Counted from the first letter of the stretch, positions 21,730 through 31,327 are shown. The stretch is DNA of 32,051 nt from Deltaproteobacteria bacterium (GCA_016928025.1 JAFGLN010000073.1:1-32051), one strand, 5' to 3'. A program made the numbers and translations. The notes: generated by a model from the sequence alone, not told the origin.

Positions 21730-22050
21730 ATGCAGTCAAAGCGATTGAAAAAAGGCGATACGGTCAAGATAATTTCCGGCCGAGAAAAAGGGAAAACCGG
21801 CAAGGTCCTGAAAGTCGAGGGCGATAAAAACAGGTTGTTCGTGGAAAAGCTCAATATCGTCAAAAAACATCAGAAACCCGATGCAAAGGGGAAAGGCGGT
21901 ATTTTGGAGAAAGAAGCACCCATTGCGATTTCCGACGTGATGTTTTTTTGCAATAAATGCGAAGCCGGCGTCAAGGTTGGGTACAGGATTCTTGAAGACG
22001 GGAAAAAAGTACGGGTCTGTAAAAAGTGTCATGAGCTATTGGATGCATAG
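21730..22050 (+). CDS. rplX: 50S ribosomal protein L24, four-cysteine form
   Basis: Encodes 106-aa L24, an assembly initiator for 50S with an N-terminal KOW fold ([19 protein letters not shown]). The C-terminal third holds CNKC (Cys74, Cys77) and CKKC (Cys97, Cys100) around [14 protein letters not shown], a predicted zinc ribbon absent from E. coli L24. ATG 21730 was chosen since GAGGAGAAAAG gives a proper SD and a start at 21685 adds 15 unrelated residues. rplE starts 12 nt downstream. Confidence 0.95.
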   Translation: MQSKRLKKGDTVKIISGREKGKTGKVLKVEGDKNRLFVEKLNIVKKHQKPDAKGKGGILEKEAPIAISDVMFFCNKCEAGVKVGYRILEDGKKVRVCKKCHELLDA

Positions 22051-22061
22051 GGATTGAAGAT

Positions 22062-22601
22062 ATGGCAAGATTAAAAGATTATTATTTGGAAACAGTGGTT
22101 CCGGCTCTGATTAAAGCGTTTAATTATAAAAATCCCATGCAGGTTCCGAAGATTGAGAAAATCGTCGTGAATATGGGTCTGGGAGAGGCGATTCAGAACG
22201 CGAAGATTCTGGATAATGCCATGGAAGAAATTGCCGCGATCGTCGGTCAGAAGCCGATTATTACGAAGGCCAGACGTTCCATCGCCACCTTTAAACTTCG
22301 CCAGGGGATGTCCATTGGTTGTTGTGTGACCTTGAGACGGGAAAAGATGTATGAGTTTTTTGACCGTCTCGTCAATGTTGCTATTCCGGGGGTCAGGGAT
22401 TTCCGGGGGATCTCGCCAAAATCTTTTGACGGTCGGGGCAATTTTGCCATGGGACTGAAGGAACAAATTATCTTCCCGGAAATTGATTATGATAAGATCG
22501 ACAAGATCAGAGGTATGAATATCGTCATCGTCACATCAGCCAAAACGGATGATGAGGCGCGGCAGCTTTTAAATTTAATGGGGATGCCGTTTAGAAATTA
22601 A
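22062..22601 (+). CDS. rplE: 50S ribosomal protein L5
   Basis: Encodes 179-aa L5, which binds 5S rRNA and contacts the P-site tRNA and S13. The conserved [34 protein letters not shown] and [17 protein letters not shown] blocks are present, ending GMPFRN. Length is canonical. It starts 12 nt after rplX. In E. coli the S8 repressor site is near the rplE start. I could not identify an equivalent here. Confidence 0.97.
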   Translation: MARLKDYYLETVVPALIKAFNYKNPMQVPKIEKIVVNMGLGEAIQNAKILDNAMEEIAAIVGQKPIITKARRSIATFKLRQGMSIGCCVTLRREKMYEFFDRLVNVAIPGVRDFRGISPKSFDGRGNFAMGLKEQIIFPEIDYDKIDKIRGMNIVIVTSAKTDDEARQLLNLMGMPFRN

Positions 22602-22649
22602 GAGCGTTGATGTTGAATCAATTGCATAAAGCTCCGGAGGAATTGTAGA

Positions 22650-22835
22650 GTGGCTAAGAAATCATTAATCGCAAAAGCCAAGAGAAAGGCCAAATTTTCC
22701 GTCAGATCCTATAACCGTTGCGCCATTTGCGGGAGGCCGAGGGCCTATTATAGAAAATTCGATATGTGTCGAATTTGTCTGAGAGATTTAGCCATGAAAG
22801 GTGAAATTCCCGGCGTTATAAAGTCGAGTTGGTGA
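22650..22835 (+). CDS. rpsN: 30S ribosomal protein S14, zinc-binding type
   Basis: Encodes 61-aa S14 of the short, zinc-binding class (type Z), which contacts S3 and S10 in the 30S head. Two CxxC pairs, Cys24/Cys27 (CAIC) and Cys40/Cys43 (CRIC), form the zinc site, and the end [11 protein letters not shown] is typical. The start is GTG at 22650 with CCGGAGG (22634-22640) 9 nt upstream. Its position between rplE and rpsH is standard. Genomes with this form may also carry a zinc-free paralogue elsewhere, which is not visible here. Confidence 0.97.
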   Translation: MAKKSLIAKAKRKAKFSVRSYNRCAICGRPRAYYRKFDMCRICLRDLAMKGEIPGVIKSSW

Positions 22836-22857
22836 AGAAAGATTAGGAGTGTTTCAT

Positions 22858-23259
22858 ATGGGAATGACCGATCCGATTGCGGATATGCTGACGAGAATTC
22901 GAAATGCCAACAGGGTACATTTTAAGAGCGTCGATGTATATCTATCGCGGGTTAACTTGAATATCGCCAAGGTCCTGAAAAAGGCCAATTACATCAGTGG
23001 GTATGACGTGAAGAAAAGTGCGAAATCTCACGCGATGTTGAGAATTTATCTCCGCTATCCGGACACGAAACGGACCGTTATTACGGATATTCAAAGAGTC
23101 AGCAAACCGGGTAGGAGAGTTTATGTCAGGAGTGAAAGAATACCGAAGGTGCTCAACGGTTACGGCGTCGCCATTCTTTCCACCTCTAAGGGTATTATCA
23201 CCGACAAGGAAGCCAGAGAGCTGAATGTCGGCGGCGAGATACTTTGTAATGTTTGGTAA
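22858..23259 (+). CDS. rpsH: 30S ribosomal protein S8
   Basis: Encodes 133-aa S8, which binds the central domain of 16S rRNA and in E. coli represses spc translation. It contains MTDPIADMLTRIRNANR at the start and GVAILSTSKGIITDKEARE near the end. ATG 22858 lies 8 nt after AGGAG (22845-22849). GTG 22849 overlaps that SD and ATG 22864 is too far from it. The final NVGGEILCNVW resembles the usual IGGEVLCYVW. Confidence 0.96.
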   Translation: MGMTDPIADMLTRIRNANRVHFKSVDVYLSRVNLNIAKVLKKANYISGYDVKKSAKSHAMLRIYLRYPDTKRTVITDIQRVSKPGRRVYVRSERIPKVLNGYGVAILSTSKGIITDKEARELNVGGEILCNVW

Positions 23260-23297
23260 ATTTCCATTTATATCAGTGGAAATCGGGGGATTCATTC

Positions 23298-23837
23298 ATG
23301 TCGAGAATTGGTAAGAAACCAATAGAAATTCCGGCGGGCGTTGCGGTCAGCCGGGCTCAATCGGAAATAAAAGTTAAGGGACCCAAGGGCGAGTTATCGG
23401 CCAAGATACCCGAAGGGGTTGAAATGGTTATGGGTGACGGATCCGTTGAGATCAAAAGGCGGTCCGATGACCGGAAAGATCGATCGGTTCACGGTCTTAC
23501 CAGAACGCTGGTCGCGAATATGGTCAGGGGTGTCAGTACGGGATTCGAAAAAGCACTGGAAATATCGGGCGTCGGTTATCGGGCGGAGTTAAGCGGCAAT
23601 GTCCTGAAACTGGTTATCGGCTATTCGACGCCTGCGGAATATGTTATTCCGGAAGGAATCAGCGTTAAAATCGATCGTCAAGTCAACCTGGTTGTGTCCG
23701 GCATCGATAAACAGCGCGTCGGGATGGTGGCGGCGGAAATTCGAGCACTGAAGAAACCGGAGCCCTACAAAGGCAAGGGGATTAAGTATGCCAAAGAGCG
23801 CATTAGACGAAAAGTGGGGAAATCCGTCGGTGCGTAA
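23298..23837 (+). CDS. rplF: 50S ribosomal protein L6
   Basis: Encodes 179-aa L6, located near the factor-binding site of 50S, with two similar domains. MSRIGKKPIEIPAGV opens it. GVGYRAELSGNVLKLVIGYS begins domain 2 and KPEPYKGKGIKYAKERIRRK closes it. ATG 23298 gives the canonical length with CGGGGGA upstream. A start at 23253 overlaps rpsH and adds 15 unsupported residues. The gap to rplR carries a 16-bp palindrome. Confidence 0.97.
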   Translation: MSRIGKKPIEIPAGVAVSRAQSEIKVKGPKGELSAKIPEGVEMVMGDGSVEIKRRSDDRKDRSVHGLTRTLVANMVRGVSTGFEKALEISGVGYRAELSGNVLKLVIGYSTPAEYVIPEGISVKIDRQVNLVVSGIDKQRVGMVAAEIRALKKPEPYKGKGIKYAKERIRRKVGKSVGA

Positions 23838-23855
23838 CCCATTTGGAAATATGAA

Positions 23856-23871
23856 ATGACGGCGCCGTCAT
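23856..23871. repeat. 16-bp perfect palindrome in the rplF-rplR gap
   Basis: ATGACGGCGCCGTCAT is identical to its reverse complement. It lies 18 nt after the rplF stop and 21 nt before the rplR SD. As RNA it could form a 6-bp stem with a 4-nt loop. There is no T tract. It could be a protein-binding site or a processing hairpin, and no function can be assigned. Confidence 0.5.
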
Positions 23872-23907
23872 GGTTGCCGGATGCACTTAGGGAAGAGGTA
23901 AGATAAA

Positions 23908-24273
23908 TTGTCGACGAAAAAGTTGGAAAAAGTCAGGGTGAAGCGAAAGAAAAGGGTCAGGGCAAAGGTGTCGGGGACAACGACCAGGCCGCGTCTTGCC
24001 GTTTTCAGAAGTGCGAGGCATATCTACGTCCAGGCGGTGGCCGACGATGTGGGGAAAACTCTGGCGGAGGCCTCAACCCTGAGTCCGGATTTGAAAGACG
24101 CCCTCGGCGGATTGAAGAAAATTGACAAAGCGAAACAGGTGGGCGCTTTGTTGTCAAAAAGACTGAAGGCCCTGGGGATTGAAGAGGCCGTTTTTGACCG
24201 GGGACGCTTTCTTTACCACGGGCGGGTCAAAGCCTTGGCCGACGCCGCAAGGGAAGGCGGGTTGAAGTTTTAA
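23908..24273 (+). CDS. rplR: 50S ribosomal protein L18
   Basis: Encodes 121-aa L18, which with L5 binds 5S rRNA in the central protuberance. [32 protein letters not shown] and [20 protein letters not shown] are family blocks, and the end GGLKF is standard. The start is TTG at 23908 with a strong AGAGGTAAG SD upstream. rpsE follows after 38 nt. Confidence 0.97.
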   Translation: MSTKKLEKVRVKRKKRVRAKVSGTTTRPRLAVFRSARHIYVQAVADDVGKTLAEASTLSPDLKDALGGLKKIDKAKQVGALLSKRLKALGIEEAVFDRGRFLYHGRVKALADAAREGGLKF

Positions 24274-24311
24274 TCATCATACACAATATGAATTAATAAA
24301 AGGACAGACCG

Positions 24312-24806
24312 TTGGAGAATAAAGATATCGAAGAAGTTGAACTGATTGACAGAGTGATAACGATTAACCGGACGGCTAAAGTTGTCAAAGGTGGACGAAG
24401 ATTCCGATTCAGTGCAATCGTCGTTGTCGGCGACGGCAAAGGGTCTGTGGGCGCGGGGCTGGGGAAAGCCCATGAAGTTCCGGAGGCCATCCGAAAAGGG
24501 ATGGAACAGGCCAAAAAGACCATGGCCAAAGTCGCGGTGACGAACAGGACCATTCCTTATGAGGTGGTTGGGCATTACGGTTCCGGCAGGGTTCTCCTGA
24601 AGCCGGCTTCCGAAGGAACGGGGCTGATTGCCGGCGGTGCTGTGCGGGCGGTGCTTGAAGTCGCCGGTGTGCATAATATATTGACCAAGTGCCTCGGATC
24701 TCATAATCCTCACAATCTGGTGAAAGCGACGATCAACGGCCTTTGTCAATTGAAGGATCCGGCGGAGATCGCCGCACTCAGAGGCCAGGAAGCTATCGAG
24801 ATTTAG
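24312..24806 (+). CDS. rpsE: 30S ribosomal protein S5
   Basis: Encodes 164-aa S5, which lines the mRNA entry site and affects decoding accuracy. The N-terminal double-stranded RNA-binding fold contains [18 protein letters not shown] and [19 protein letters not shown]. The C-terminal domain carries [19 protein letters not shown]. The start is TTG at 24312 with AAAGGACAG just upstream, and length is normal. rpmD follows closely. Confidence 0.97.
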   Translation: MENKDIEEVELIDRVITINRTAKVVKGGRRFRFSAIVVVGDGKGSVGAGLGKAHEVPEAIRKGMEQAKKTMAKVAVTNRTIPYEVVGHYGSGRVLLKPASEGTGLIAGGAVRAVLEVAGVHNILTKCLGSHNPHNLVKATINGLCQLKDPAEIAALRGQEAIEI

Positions 24807-24830
24807 CATGCGGGAAAAGGGGTAGATGTG

Positions 24831-25028
24831 GTGAGTAAAAAACTCAAGATTACGCAGAAAAGAAGTTATATCGGAAGGCCGACGGCGCAGCGTAAGGTGC
24901 TCAAAGGCATGGGTCTGGGCAAAATGAATAAAAGCGTTTACTTAGACGATACGCCCGAGATTCGCGGCATGGTCGCGAAAGTGATACATTTGGTCTCCGT
25001 GGAAGAACTTGAGGGGGATAAAATATGA
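24831..25028 (+). CDS. rpmD: 50S ribosomal protein L30
   Basis: Encodes about 65-aa L30. [14 protein letters not shown] and the [21 protein letters not shown] end are family features. It is slightly longer than the usual 60 aa through a short charged tail. Two adjacent GTG codons (24828, 24831) could start it. The second is preferred because AAAAGGGG (24815-24822) then has 8-nt spacing. The difference is one residue. Its stop overlaps the rplO ATG by 4 nt (ATGA). Confidence 0.94.
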   Translation: MSKKLKITQKRSYIGRPTAQRKVLKGMGLGKMNKSVYLDDTPEIRGMVAKVIHLVSVEELEGDKI

Positions 25029-25468
25029 ATTTGGGATCATTAAAACCACCGAAAGGTTCACGGAAAGACAGGAAGAGAATCGGCCGCGGCAACGGATCGG
25101 GCCAGGGCGGTACGGCGGGGAAAGGCGCGAAGGGTCAGAACGCCCGTTCCGGAGGCGGTACCCGGCGCGGTTTTGAAGGCGGGCAGATGCCCCTGGCGAG
25201 AAGACTCCCAAAGGCGGGGTTCCGTAATCCGTTCCGTAAGCAGATCGAGATTGTAAACATCGGACAGCTTGTCAAATTTCCCGAAGGCACTATGATTGAT
25301 GAAGAGGCCATCGTAAAAAGCGGCCTGGCATCGGGAAAGGGTGACGGTATCAAAATATTGGCCAAGGGGGATATCGGTTATCCCGTATCGGTTAAAATCG
25401 GTTTGATCAGCAAAGGTGCAAGGCAGAAGATAGAAGCTGCCGGCGGCTCGATTATTGAGGTAAACTGA
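25025..25468 (+). CDS. rplO: 50S ribosomal protein L15
   Basis: Encodes 147-aa L15, a late assembly protein that spans 23S domains. The Gly-rich, basic N-terminal extension includes [32 protein letters not shown] and [17 protein letters not shown]. The C-terminal globular part includes [15 protein letters not shown]. The ATG overlaps the rpmD stop in an ATGA arrangement. secY starts 1 nt after the stop, the typical rplO-secY pair. Confidence 0.97.
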   Translation: MNLGSLKPPKGSRKDRKRIGRGNGSGQGGTAGKGAKGQNARSGGGTRRGFEGGQMPLARRLPKAGFRNPFRKQIEIVNIGQLVKFPEGTMIDEEAIVKSGLASGKGDGIKILAKGDIGYPVSVKIGLISKGARQKIEAAGGSIIEVN

Positions 25469-25469
25469 T

Positions 25470-26777
25470 TTGTTAGACGGTTTTAAAAATATCGGAAACA
25501 TTCCGGAACTGCAAAAGCGGATCCTGATTACGTTCGCCTTGCTGGCTGTTTATCGGATCGGCGCCCACGTGCCGACGCCGGGTATCGATGCGGCTGCATT
25601 AGCAGCTTTTTTTGAGCAGGCGAAAGGATCTCTTTTAGGGCTTTTTGATATGTTTGCGGGCGGCGCGTTAAGTAATCTCTCCGTGTTTGCCCTGGGTATT
25701 ATGCCTTACATCAGCGCTTCGATTATCCTCCAACTGTTGACGGTGGCGGTGCCGCATCTGGAAAGGCTTTCCAAGGAAGGTGAGGCGGGAAGACGAAAGA
25801 TTACCCAGTACACCCGCTACGGGACGGTTCTTTTAAGCGTCATCCAGGGTTTCGGTATTGCCATTGGTCTGGAGCAAATGGCCGGTCCCACGGGGGTTTC
25901 CATCGTTATTTCCGCCGGCTGGGGTTTCCGCCTGATGACGGTCATTACCCTGACCGCCGGAACGGCTTTTATCATGTGGCTGGGCGAACAGATTACGGAA
26001 AGAGGCATCGGCAACGGCATTTCCCTGATCATCTTTGCCGGTATTGTCTGCCGGGCGCCGGCGGCCATATACAATACCTTCCGCCTTTTGTCGGCAGGTG
26101 AAATGGGCATATTCTTTATTGTAGCGCTCATTATCATGATGGTTGCTGTGGTCGGAGTCATTGTATTCGTTGAGAGCGGACAGCGACGGATCCCCGTTCA
26201 ATATGCGAAGCGGATTGTCGGTCGAAAAGTTTACGGCGGACAATCGACGCATTTGCCGTTAAAGGTGAATACGTCGGGCGTCATTCCGCCGATATTTGCG
26301 TCGTCGATCATTATGTTTCCGGCGACCATCGCCAATTTCATTCCCCATCCCTGGATGAAGATGGTTGCCGGTGCCCTGGTGCCGGGCCGATGGGCTTATG
26401 AGATTCTGTATGTCGCGTTTATCATCTTTTTCTGTTATTTTTATACGGCCGTGACGTTTAATCCCGTTGACGTGGCCGACAATATGAAAAAGTACGGCGG
26501 CTATGTGCCGGGCATCAGACCGGGGAAAAAGACGGCGGAATATATCGATGCCGTTTTAACGAGACTGACATTCAGCGGCGCCATATACGTATCGGCCGTT
26601 TGCGTGCTGCCGAGTATTATGATCAGCAATTTCAATGTTCCCTTTTATTTCGGGGGTACGGCCCTGCTGATCGTGGTCGGCGTTGCCCTGGACACGGCCG
26701 GACAGATCGAGACCCACTTGCTGACCCGGCAATATGAGGGTTTTTTGAAAAAAGGGCAGCTGGCCAGGCGCAGATGA
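25470..26777 (+). CDS. secY: Preprotein translocase subunit SecY
   Basis: Encodes 435-aa SecY, the channel of the Sec translocon. About ten hydrophobic segments are spread along the chain. The plug region [20 protein letters not shown] and the cytoplasmic loop [20 protein letters not shown], involved in ribosome/SecA contact, are intact, as is [20 protein letters not shown]. The start is TTG at 25470 with GAGG upstream in the rplO tail. SecE is encoded at 111. map comes next; adk, often found between secY and map, is absent. Confidence 0.98.
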   Translation: MLDGFKNIGNIPELQKRILITFALLAVYRIGAHVPTPGIDAAALAAFFEQAKGSLLGLFDMFAGGALSNLSVFALGIMPYISASIILQLLTVAVPHLERLSKEGEAGRRKITQYTRYGTVLLSVIQGFGIAIGLEQMAGPTGVSIVISAGWGFRLMTVITLTAGTAFIMWLGEQITERGIGNGISLIIFAGIVCRAPAAIYNTFRLLSAGEMGIFFIVALIIMMVAVVGVIVFVESGQRRIPVQYAKRIVGRKVYGGQSTHLPLKVNTSGVIPPIFASSIIMFPATIANFIPHPWMKMVAGALVPGRWAYEILYVAFIIFFCYFYTAVTFNPVDVADNMKKYGGYVPGIRPGKKTAEYIDAVLTRLTFSGAIYVSAVCVLPSIMISNFNVPFYFGGTALLIVVGVALDTAGQIETHLLTRQYEGFLKKGQLARRR

Positions 26778-26817
26778 CGCTTTTAAGCCGAGCGTAAGGG
26801 TTGGAAGGATCTTTGAT

Positions 26818-27564
26818 ATGGTCTTCCTGAAAAAGCCGGAAGAGATAGAGAAAATCAGGAAAAGTAATCAGATTGTTGCCGAGATATTAATGTCGTTGCG
26901 CGAAAAGGTCAAACCGGGTGTGACGACATTGGAATTGAACGGGTTTTCCGAAAAAATGGCAAAAAAAAAGGGCGCCGCTCCGGCTTTTAAAGGCTATAAA
27001 GGTTATCCTTTTTCCCTGTGTACATCCATCAACTCTCAAGTGGTGCACGGTATGCCTTCAGGCAAGAAGCTTTCGGAAGGGGATATCCTGAGCCTTGATT
27101 TCGGGGTTTGTTATGAAGGATATTACGGCGATTCGGCGATAACCGTTCCGGTCGGTACGGTGTCCGACAAGGCCAGGCGGCTGATGGACATTACGGAAGC
27201 GGGGCTTTACAGGGGCATCAAAGAGGCAAGGGCGGGCAACCGTCTGGGTGATATATCGGCGGCGGTACAGGATTGTGTCGAGAGTTCCGGTTATTCCGTG
27301 GTCAGGGATTTTGTCGGTCACGGCATCGGTAAAAATCTTCACGAAGACCCTCAGATACCCAACTTCGGGATCCGCGGCCGGGGGTTGGAATTAAAAGTGG
27401 GGATGGTTTTGGCCATCGAGCCCATGGTCAATGAAGGAACGTTTCGGGTTAAAGTTTTAGAAGACGGGTGGACGGCCGTAACAGAAGACGGGCGATTGTC
27501 GGCCCACTTTGAGCATTCCGTGGCCATAACGGACGATGGCCCGGATATACTAAGTATAATATAA
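26818..27564 (+). CDS. map: Methionine aminopeptidase, type I
   Basis: Encodes the 248-aa type Ia enzyme that removes the initiator Met from nascent proteins. All metal and catalytic residues are present: His77 (VVHGMP), Asp94 (SLDFG), Asp105 (GDSAITV), His168 (GHGIGKNLHED), His175, Glu201 (AIEPMV) and Glu232 (EHSVAIT). There is no N-terminal zinc-finger extension. ATG 26818 follows a GGAAGGAT SD. Its place between secY and infA links N-terminal processing with ribosome genes, as in many bacteria. Confidence 0.97.
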   Translation: MVFLKKPEEIEKIRKSNQIVAEILMSLREKVKPGVTTLELNGFSEKMAKKKGAAPAFKGYKGYPFSLCTSINSQVVHGMPSGKKLSEGDILSLDFGVCYEGYYGDSAITVPVGTVSDKARRLMDITEAGLYRGIKEARAGNRLGDISAAVQDCVESSGYSVVRDFVGHGIGKNLHEDPQIPNFGIRGRGLELKVGMVLAIEPMVNEGTFRVKVLEDGWTAVTEDGRLSAHFEHSVAITDDGPDILSII

Positions 27565-27647
27565 ACAAAGTGATGCTGAATTCTGATGTCGACATATTTT
27601 TAAGTGGAAAATTGCGGCACAGCTTTAAAAAATCAGGATAGGGTTGT

Positions 27648-27866
27648 ATGGCAAAAGAGGAGCCTATATCTGTAGAAGGAAGGGTTATCGAGCCTTTACC
27701 TAATGCCATGTTTCGTGTTGAGCTGGAGAACGGACATCGGGTTTTAGCGCATATATCCGGGAAAATGCGGATGCATTTCATTAAGATACTGCCCGGTGAC
27801 AAGGTAACGGTGGAATTATCACCCTACGACTTAACACGCGGCCGGATTACCTACAGAACAAAATGA
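27648..27866 (+). CDS. infA: Translation initiation factor IF-1
   Basis: Encodes 72-aa IF-1, an OB-fold protein that blocks the A site during initiation. [20 protein letters not shown], the [18 protein letters not shown] block and [13 protein letters not shown] are all canonical. Length is exactly typical. It sits 83 nt after map and 97 nt before rpmJ. Neither gap shows a gene or a convincing structure. Confidence 0.97.
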   Translation: MAKEEPISVEGRVIEPLPNAMFRVELENGHRVLAHISGKMRMHFIKILPGDKVTVELSPYDLTRGRITYRTK

Positions 27867-27963
27867 GGAATTGTTCCTTCCGGGGATCGAAATCATAGGG
27901 GCGGTGGCAATTATCACAGAGCGTCTTAGTGTCGCCTGCCGGGAATTGTGAGGGGTTAGTGAC

Positions 27964-28077
27964 GTGAAAGTACGGTCTTCAGTCAAAAAAATTTGCGATA
28001 AGTGTAAAATCATAAAAAGGCGTGGTGTCTTGAGGGTGATTTGCGAGAATCCCAAACATAAGCAACGCCAGGGATAA
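27964..28077 (+). CDS. rpmJ: 50S ribosomal protein L36, zinc-binding type
   Basis: Encodes a 37-aa protein, too short for most ORF filters. It opens [20 protein letters not shown] and has the L36 zinc ligands Cys11, Cys14, Cys27 and His32, in C-x2-C-x12-C-x4-H spacing. The start is GTG at 27964 with GAGGGG (27950-27955) 8 nt upstream. It occupies the conserved infA-rpmJ-rpsM position, and its length is the standard for the C+ form. Confidence 0.96.
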   Translation: MKVRSSVKKICDKCKIIKRRGVLRVICENPKHKQRQG

Positions 28078-28110
28078 TACAGGTATTTCACCAAAAAAGG
28101 AGGTTTCCAG

Positions 28111-28479
28111 GTGGCAAGAATTGCGGGGGTGGATTTACCCAAAAACAAAAGAATGGAAGTCGCTTTGACTTATATATTCGGCATAGGCAGGACCAGGGCC
28201 GGTGAAATTCTTAAGGAAGCCGGTGTCAATCCCGACACCAAAACGGACGATCTGGCCGATGCTGAAATCACGTCGATCAGAACGATTATTGACAAAGAAC
28301 ATAAAGTCGAGGGTGATCTGCGCCGGGAAATATCCATGTCCATTAAGCGTCTCATGGATACGGGAACGTATCGGGGACTGAGACACCGCAAGGGGCTTCC
28401 CGTCAGGGGCCAGAGAACAGGGACCAATGCCCGGACGAGAAAAGGGCCGCGGCGTTCCATCGCGGGCAAAAAGAAATAA
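28111..28479 (+). CDS. rpsM: 30S ribosomal protein S13
   Basis: Encodes 122-aa S13, a head protein bridging to L5 and the P-site t[23 protein letters not shown] opens it, and [20 protein letters not shown] with [10 protein letters not shown] gives the basic C-terminal tail. The start is GTG at 28111 with a strong AAAGGAGG SD (28096-28103). In E. coli the S4-binding pseudoknot of the alpha operon lies at rpsM. I did not identify one here. Confidence 0.97.
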   Translation: MARIAGVDLPKNKRMEVALTYIFGIGRTRAGEILKEAGVNPDTKTDDLADAEITSIRTIIDKEHKVEGDLRREISMSIKRLMDTGTYRGLRHRKGLPVRGQRTGTNARTRKGPRRSIAGKKK

Positions 28480-28504
28480 CAAATCGGGCTGATCCGGAGG
28501 AAAG

Positions 28505-28897
28505 ATGGCAAAAAGAGTCAGAAGAACGGGTAAAAAGAAGGAAAAAAAGAACATCACTGAAGGGGTTGCGCATATCCAGTCGACCTTCAATAATACGATT
28601 ATCACCATAACGGATCTCAGCGGCAATGTCGTTGCGTGGGCGTCGGCCGGTATGCAGGGTTTTAAAGGCTCCAGAAAGAGTACGCCGTTTGCGGCACAGT
28701 TGGCGGCGGAAGATGCGGTAAAGAAAGCAAAAGAACACGGATTGAGAAGCGTACAGGTTTACGTGAAAGGTCCCGGTTCGGGGCGCGAGTCGGCTTTGAG
28801 ATCATTGCAGTTGGCGGGGCTGAATATCAGCTTGATCAGGGATGTGACACCGATTCCCCATAACGGATGCCGACCGCCAAAGCGAAGAAGAGTCTAA
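28505..28897 (+). CDS. rpsK: 30S ribosomal protein S11
   Basis: Encodes 130-aa S11, a platform protein near the Shine-Dalgarno helix. [39 protein letters not shown] and the universally conserved [15 protein letters not shown] end are present. The ATG at 28505 follows CCGGAGGAAAG. It is 25 nt from rpsM and 34 nt from rpsD, in standard alpha-operon order. Confidence 0.97.
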   Translation: MAKRVRRTGKKKEKKNITEGVAHIQSTFNNTIITITDLSGNVVAWASAGMQGFKGSRKSTPFAAQLAAEDAVKKAKEHGLRSVQVYVKGPGSGRESALRSLQLAGLNISLIRDVTPIPHNGCRPPKRRRV

Positions 28898-28931
28898 TAG
28901 AGAAAAAATCATTTAAAGTAGGAGAAGAATC

Positions 28932-29558
28932 TTGGCAAGATATAGAGGATCTGTTTGCAGGTTATGCAGAAGAGAAGGATTAAAAATGTTTCTCAAGGGA
29001 GACCGGTGTTACTCTGAGAAGTGCGCTTTAGAGAGGCGAGGTTATGCTCCCGGCGAGCACGGTCAATTGCGCAGAAAACCATCGGACTACGGCATCCAGC
29101 TAAGAGAGAAACAAAAGCTCAGAAGGATGTATGCCTTATTGGAAAAGCAGTTCAGGGGTTATTTTGTCAAAGCGGATAAACAGAAAGGCATCACCGGGAC
29201 GAATCTGCTCCTGTTTCTGGAAAGACGGCTCGACAATTTAGTTTATCGGATGGGTTTTGCGAATTCGCGGAGTGAGGCCCGGCAACTGGTCAGGCATAAT
29301 CATTTTACGGTAAACGGTAAGGTCGTCAATATCCCGTCTTATTTGGTTAAGATCGGAAATGAAATTCAGGTCCGAGAAAAAAGCAGAAAGGTAGATAAGA
29401 TTCTCGAGGCAATGGATACGGTGGCCCGGAGAGGCGTTCCCCAGTGGCTGGACGTGGACAAGGACAATTTCAAAGGCACCTTGAAAGCGCTTCCGACACG
29501 CGAGGACTTGACGATGCCGATTCAGGAACAGTTGATCGTTGAGCTTTACTCGAAGTAG
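28932..29558 (+). CDS. rpsD: 30S ribosomal protein S4, zinc-binding type
   Basis: Encodes 208-aa S4, a primary 16S rRNA binder that initiates 30S assembly and lines the mRNA entry channel. The N-terminus carries a zinc site at Cys9, Cys12, Cys26 and Cys31. The S4 RNA-binding domain has [20 protein letters not shown] and [15 protein letters not shown], and the end is typical. The start is TTG at 28932 with AGGAGA upstream. It lies directly before rpoA, as in the alpha operon. Confidence 0.97.
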   Translation: MARYRGSVCRLCRREGLKMFLKGDRCYSEKCALERRGYAPGEHGQLRRKPSDYGIQLREKQKLRRMYALLEKQFRGYFVKADKQKGITGTNLLLFLERRLDNLVYRMGFANSRSEARQLVRHNHFTVNGKVVNIPSYLVKIGNEIQVREKSRKVDKILEAMDTVARRGVPQWLDVDKDNFKGTLKALPTREDLTMPIQEQLIVELYSK

Positions 29559-29616
29559 CGCAAATGAGCATGCTGTCAATCATGGTATTCTAAAAGCACC
29601 CGAAGGGAATTGAGAA

Positions 29617-30636
29617 ATGCAAAGAAACTGGCGTAGCCTAATCAAAGCAAAAAGAATTGAAATCGATGAAAGCACCCATACACGCTTTTATGGCGAGTTT
29701 TCATGCCAGCCCCTGGAAAGGGGTTTCGGCATTACCCTGGGAAATGCGTTGAGACGGATTTTACTGTCCTCTATCCAAGGTGCCGCCATAGTATCGGTAA
29801 AGATTGACGGGGTGCTTCATGAATTCTCAACCATACCGGGCGTCGAAGAAGATGTCACCGATATCATCTTAAATCTGAAGGGTGTTCGGTTGAAGCTTCA
29901 TTCGGACGGGCCGAGAGAAATTCGCATTGATGCGACGAAAAAAGGCGTTGTCACAGCTGCTGATATCATCACGGACGAAACGGTGGATATCCTGAACCCC
30001 GACCATGTCATTGCCACCCTGTCCGGCGATGCCGCATTTAAAGCGGAAATGGTTGTCCGGATGGGGAAGGGATATGAACCGGCGGAAAAAAATCGCATGA
30101 CCGAGCAGCCGGAGGGAACCATTTATATCGATGCCGTTTTTTCGCCGATCAAGAAGGTAAATTATAACATTACCCATGCACGGGTCGGCCAGGTCGCCAA
30201 TTATGACCGGTTGATCATGGAAGTGTGGACCGACGGCAGCGTCCTGCCGGAGGACGCCGTGGCCTATGCCGCCAAGATCCTGAAAGAGCAGCTGGATGTC
30301 TTTATTAACTTTGATGAGGTTGATGAAGAGGAGGAAGTTCCGGAAGTTGAAGAAAAAGAGAGCGTCAATGAAAATCTCATGAAAAACGTCGACGATCTGG
30401 AGCTTTCCGTCCGCTCGGCCAACTGTTTGAAAAATGCCGGCATTAATCTGATCGGAGAACTGGTTCAGAAGACGGAAGCGGAAATGCTCAAAACCAAGAA
30501 CTTCGGCCGTAAATCATTAAACGAAATCAAAGAGATTCTTGCGGAGATGGGCTTGGGCTTCGGGATGAAAATTGATTTTCCCTATTTGACGGGTGAAGAG
30601 AACAAACAATCAGAAAGCGAGACGGAAGGGGACTAG
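29617..30636 (+). CDS. rpoA: DNA-directed RNA polymerase subunit alpha
   Basis: Encodes 339-aa alpha, the assembly platform of the polymerase. The N-terminal dimerisation domain includes [20 protein letters not shown] and [15 protein letters not shown]. An acidic linker ([15 protein letters not shown]) leads to the C-terminal domain. That domain has [14 protein letters not shown], whose Arg matches E. coli Arg265 for UP-element binding, and [16 protein letters not shown] Ser/Glu-rich tail closes it. With rpoB and rpoC, all three large core subunit genes lie in this window. Confidence 0.98.
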   Translation: MQRNWRSLIKAKRIEIDESTHTRFYGEFSCQPLERGFGITLGNALRRILLSSIQGAAIVSVKIDGVLHEFSTIPGVEEDVTDIILNLKGVRLKLHSDGPREIRIDATKKGVVTAADIITDETVDILNPDHVIATLSGDAAFKAEMVVRMGKGYEPAEKNRMTEQPEGTIYIDAVFSPIKKVNYNITHARVGQVANYDRLIMEVWTDGSVLPEDAVAYAAKILKEQLDVFINFDEVDEEEEVPEVEEKESVNENLMKNVDDLELSVRSANCLKNAGINLIGELVQKTEAEMLKTKNFGRKSLNEIKEILAEMGLGFGMKIDFPYLTGEENKQSESETEGD

Positions 30637-30671
30637 AGAGGCCCTTCCGTTGATGGAAAGGAATATAGGAA

Positions 30672-31079
30672 ATGCGGCACGGAAAAACGGGTGTAAAACT
30701 TGGAAGGACGGCAAGCCACCGGGAGGCCATGTTCAGGAATATGGTGACCTCTCTGTTTAAAAGTCCGGAGGAAAGAATACGGACGACCGACGCCAAGGCG
30801 AAAGAGCTGAGAAGAGTAGCGGAAAAAATGATTACCCTGGCCAAGAGGGGCGATCTCCATGCCCGCCGGCAGGCCCTTTCCTATATCCGCGATAAGGATG
30901 TCGTGGCGAGACTCTTTAATGATTTTCCGGAGCGATATAAAGACCGGATGGGCGGCTACACCCGGATCGTCAAGATCGGTAATCGCGTCGGCGACAATGC
31001 GCCGGTTTCCATCATCGAATGTATCAAGGACGATGTCCGGGAAAAGCCGAAACGGAAGGCCGCATCCAAAAAATCTTAG
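30672..31079 (+). CDS. rplQ: 50S ribosomal protein L17
   Basis: Encodes 135-aa L17, located near the tunnel exit. It opens [40 protein letters not shown] and the [20 protein letters not shown] block are family features, followed by a Lys-rich tail. ATG 30672 follows ATAGGAA. It is the last gene of the cluster, and an intrinsic terminator begins 29 nt after its stop. Confidence 0.97.
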   Translation: MRHGKTGVKLGRTASHREAMFRNMVTSLFKSPEERIRTTDAKAKELRRVAEKMITLAKRGDLHARRQALSYIRDKDVVARLFNDFPERYKDRMGGYTRIVKIGNRVGDNAPVSIIECIKDDVREKPKRKAASKKS

Positions 31080-31107
31080 GTGCAAGCCGGATAAAACAAA
31101 AAAGACA

Positions 31108-31139
31108 GGCAGGTGAACGAAATGTTCCCTGCCTTTTTT
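31108..31139 (+). terminator. Rho-independent terminator after rplQ
   Basis: GGCAGG (31108-31113) pairs with CCTGCC (31128-31133) and, after a bulged T, GAAC (31115-31118) pairs with GTTC (31124-31127) around the loop GAAAT. Six T residues (31134-31139) follow at once. This is the only strong intrinsic terminator recognised in the window, so it marks the end of the ribosomal cluster. Confidence 0.92.
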
Positions 31140-31273
31140 GTTGCTTTTTCACCTGTTGCATTCCTGAGGTTTGTCTGCTATGAAAATGGCTCATAAAAAC
31201 TTCAAGTATCCAACAAAAATAATTGCCTAAAAATAAAACTGCATTCAGTTCAAAAGAAACAAGTAATATTTAA

Positions 31274-31286
31274 GAGCGGCAATCGT
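31274..31286 (+). repeat. 13-bp direct repeat, left copy
   Basis: GAGCGGCAATCGT occurs here and again, identically, at 31599-31611. The flanking bases differ on both sides. The copies bracket 312 nt that contain the large inverted repeat. By a rough chance estimate, an exact 13-mer repeat within 1 kb is expected well under once. It could be a target-site duplication or a recombination scar. Confidence 0.7.
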
Positions 31287-31327
31287 AGAACAGTAGAACA
31301 TGATTGACCGCAAGAGGGGAAAAGGAG

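Noticed and set aside
31108..31139. Part of the accessory repeat structure.
   Set aside because: The stem, small loop and six-T tail directly after rplQ fit an ordinary intrinsic terminator.
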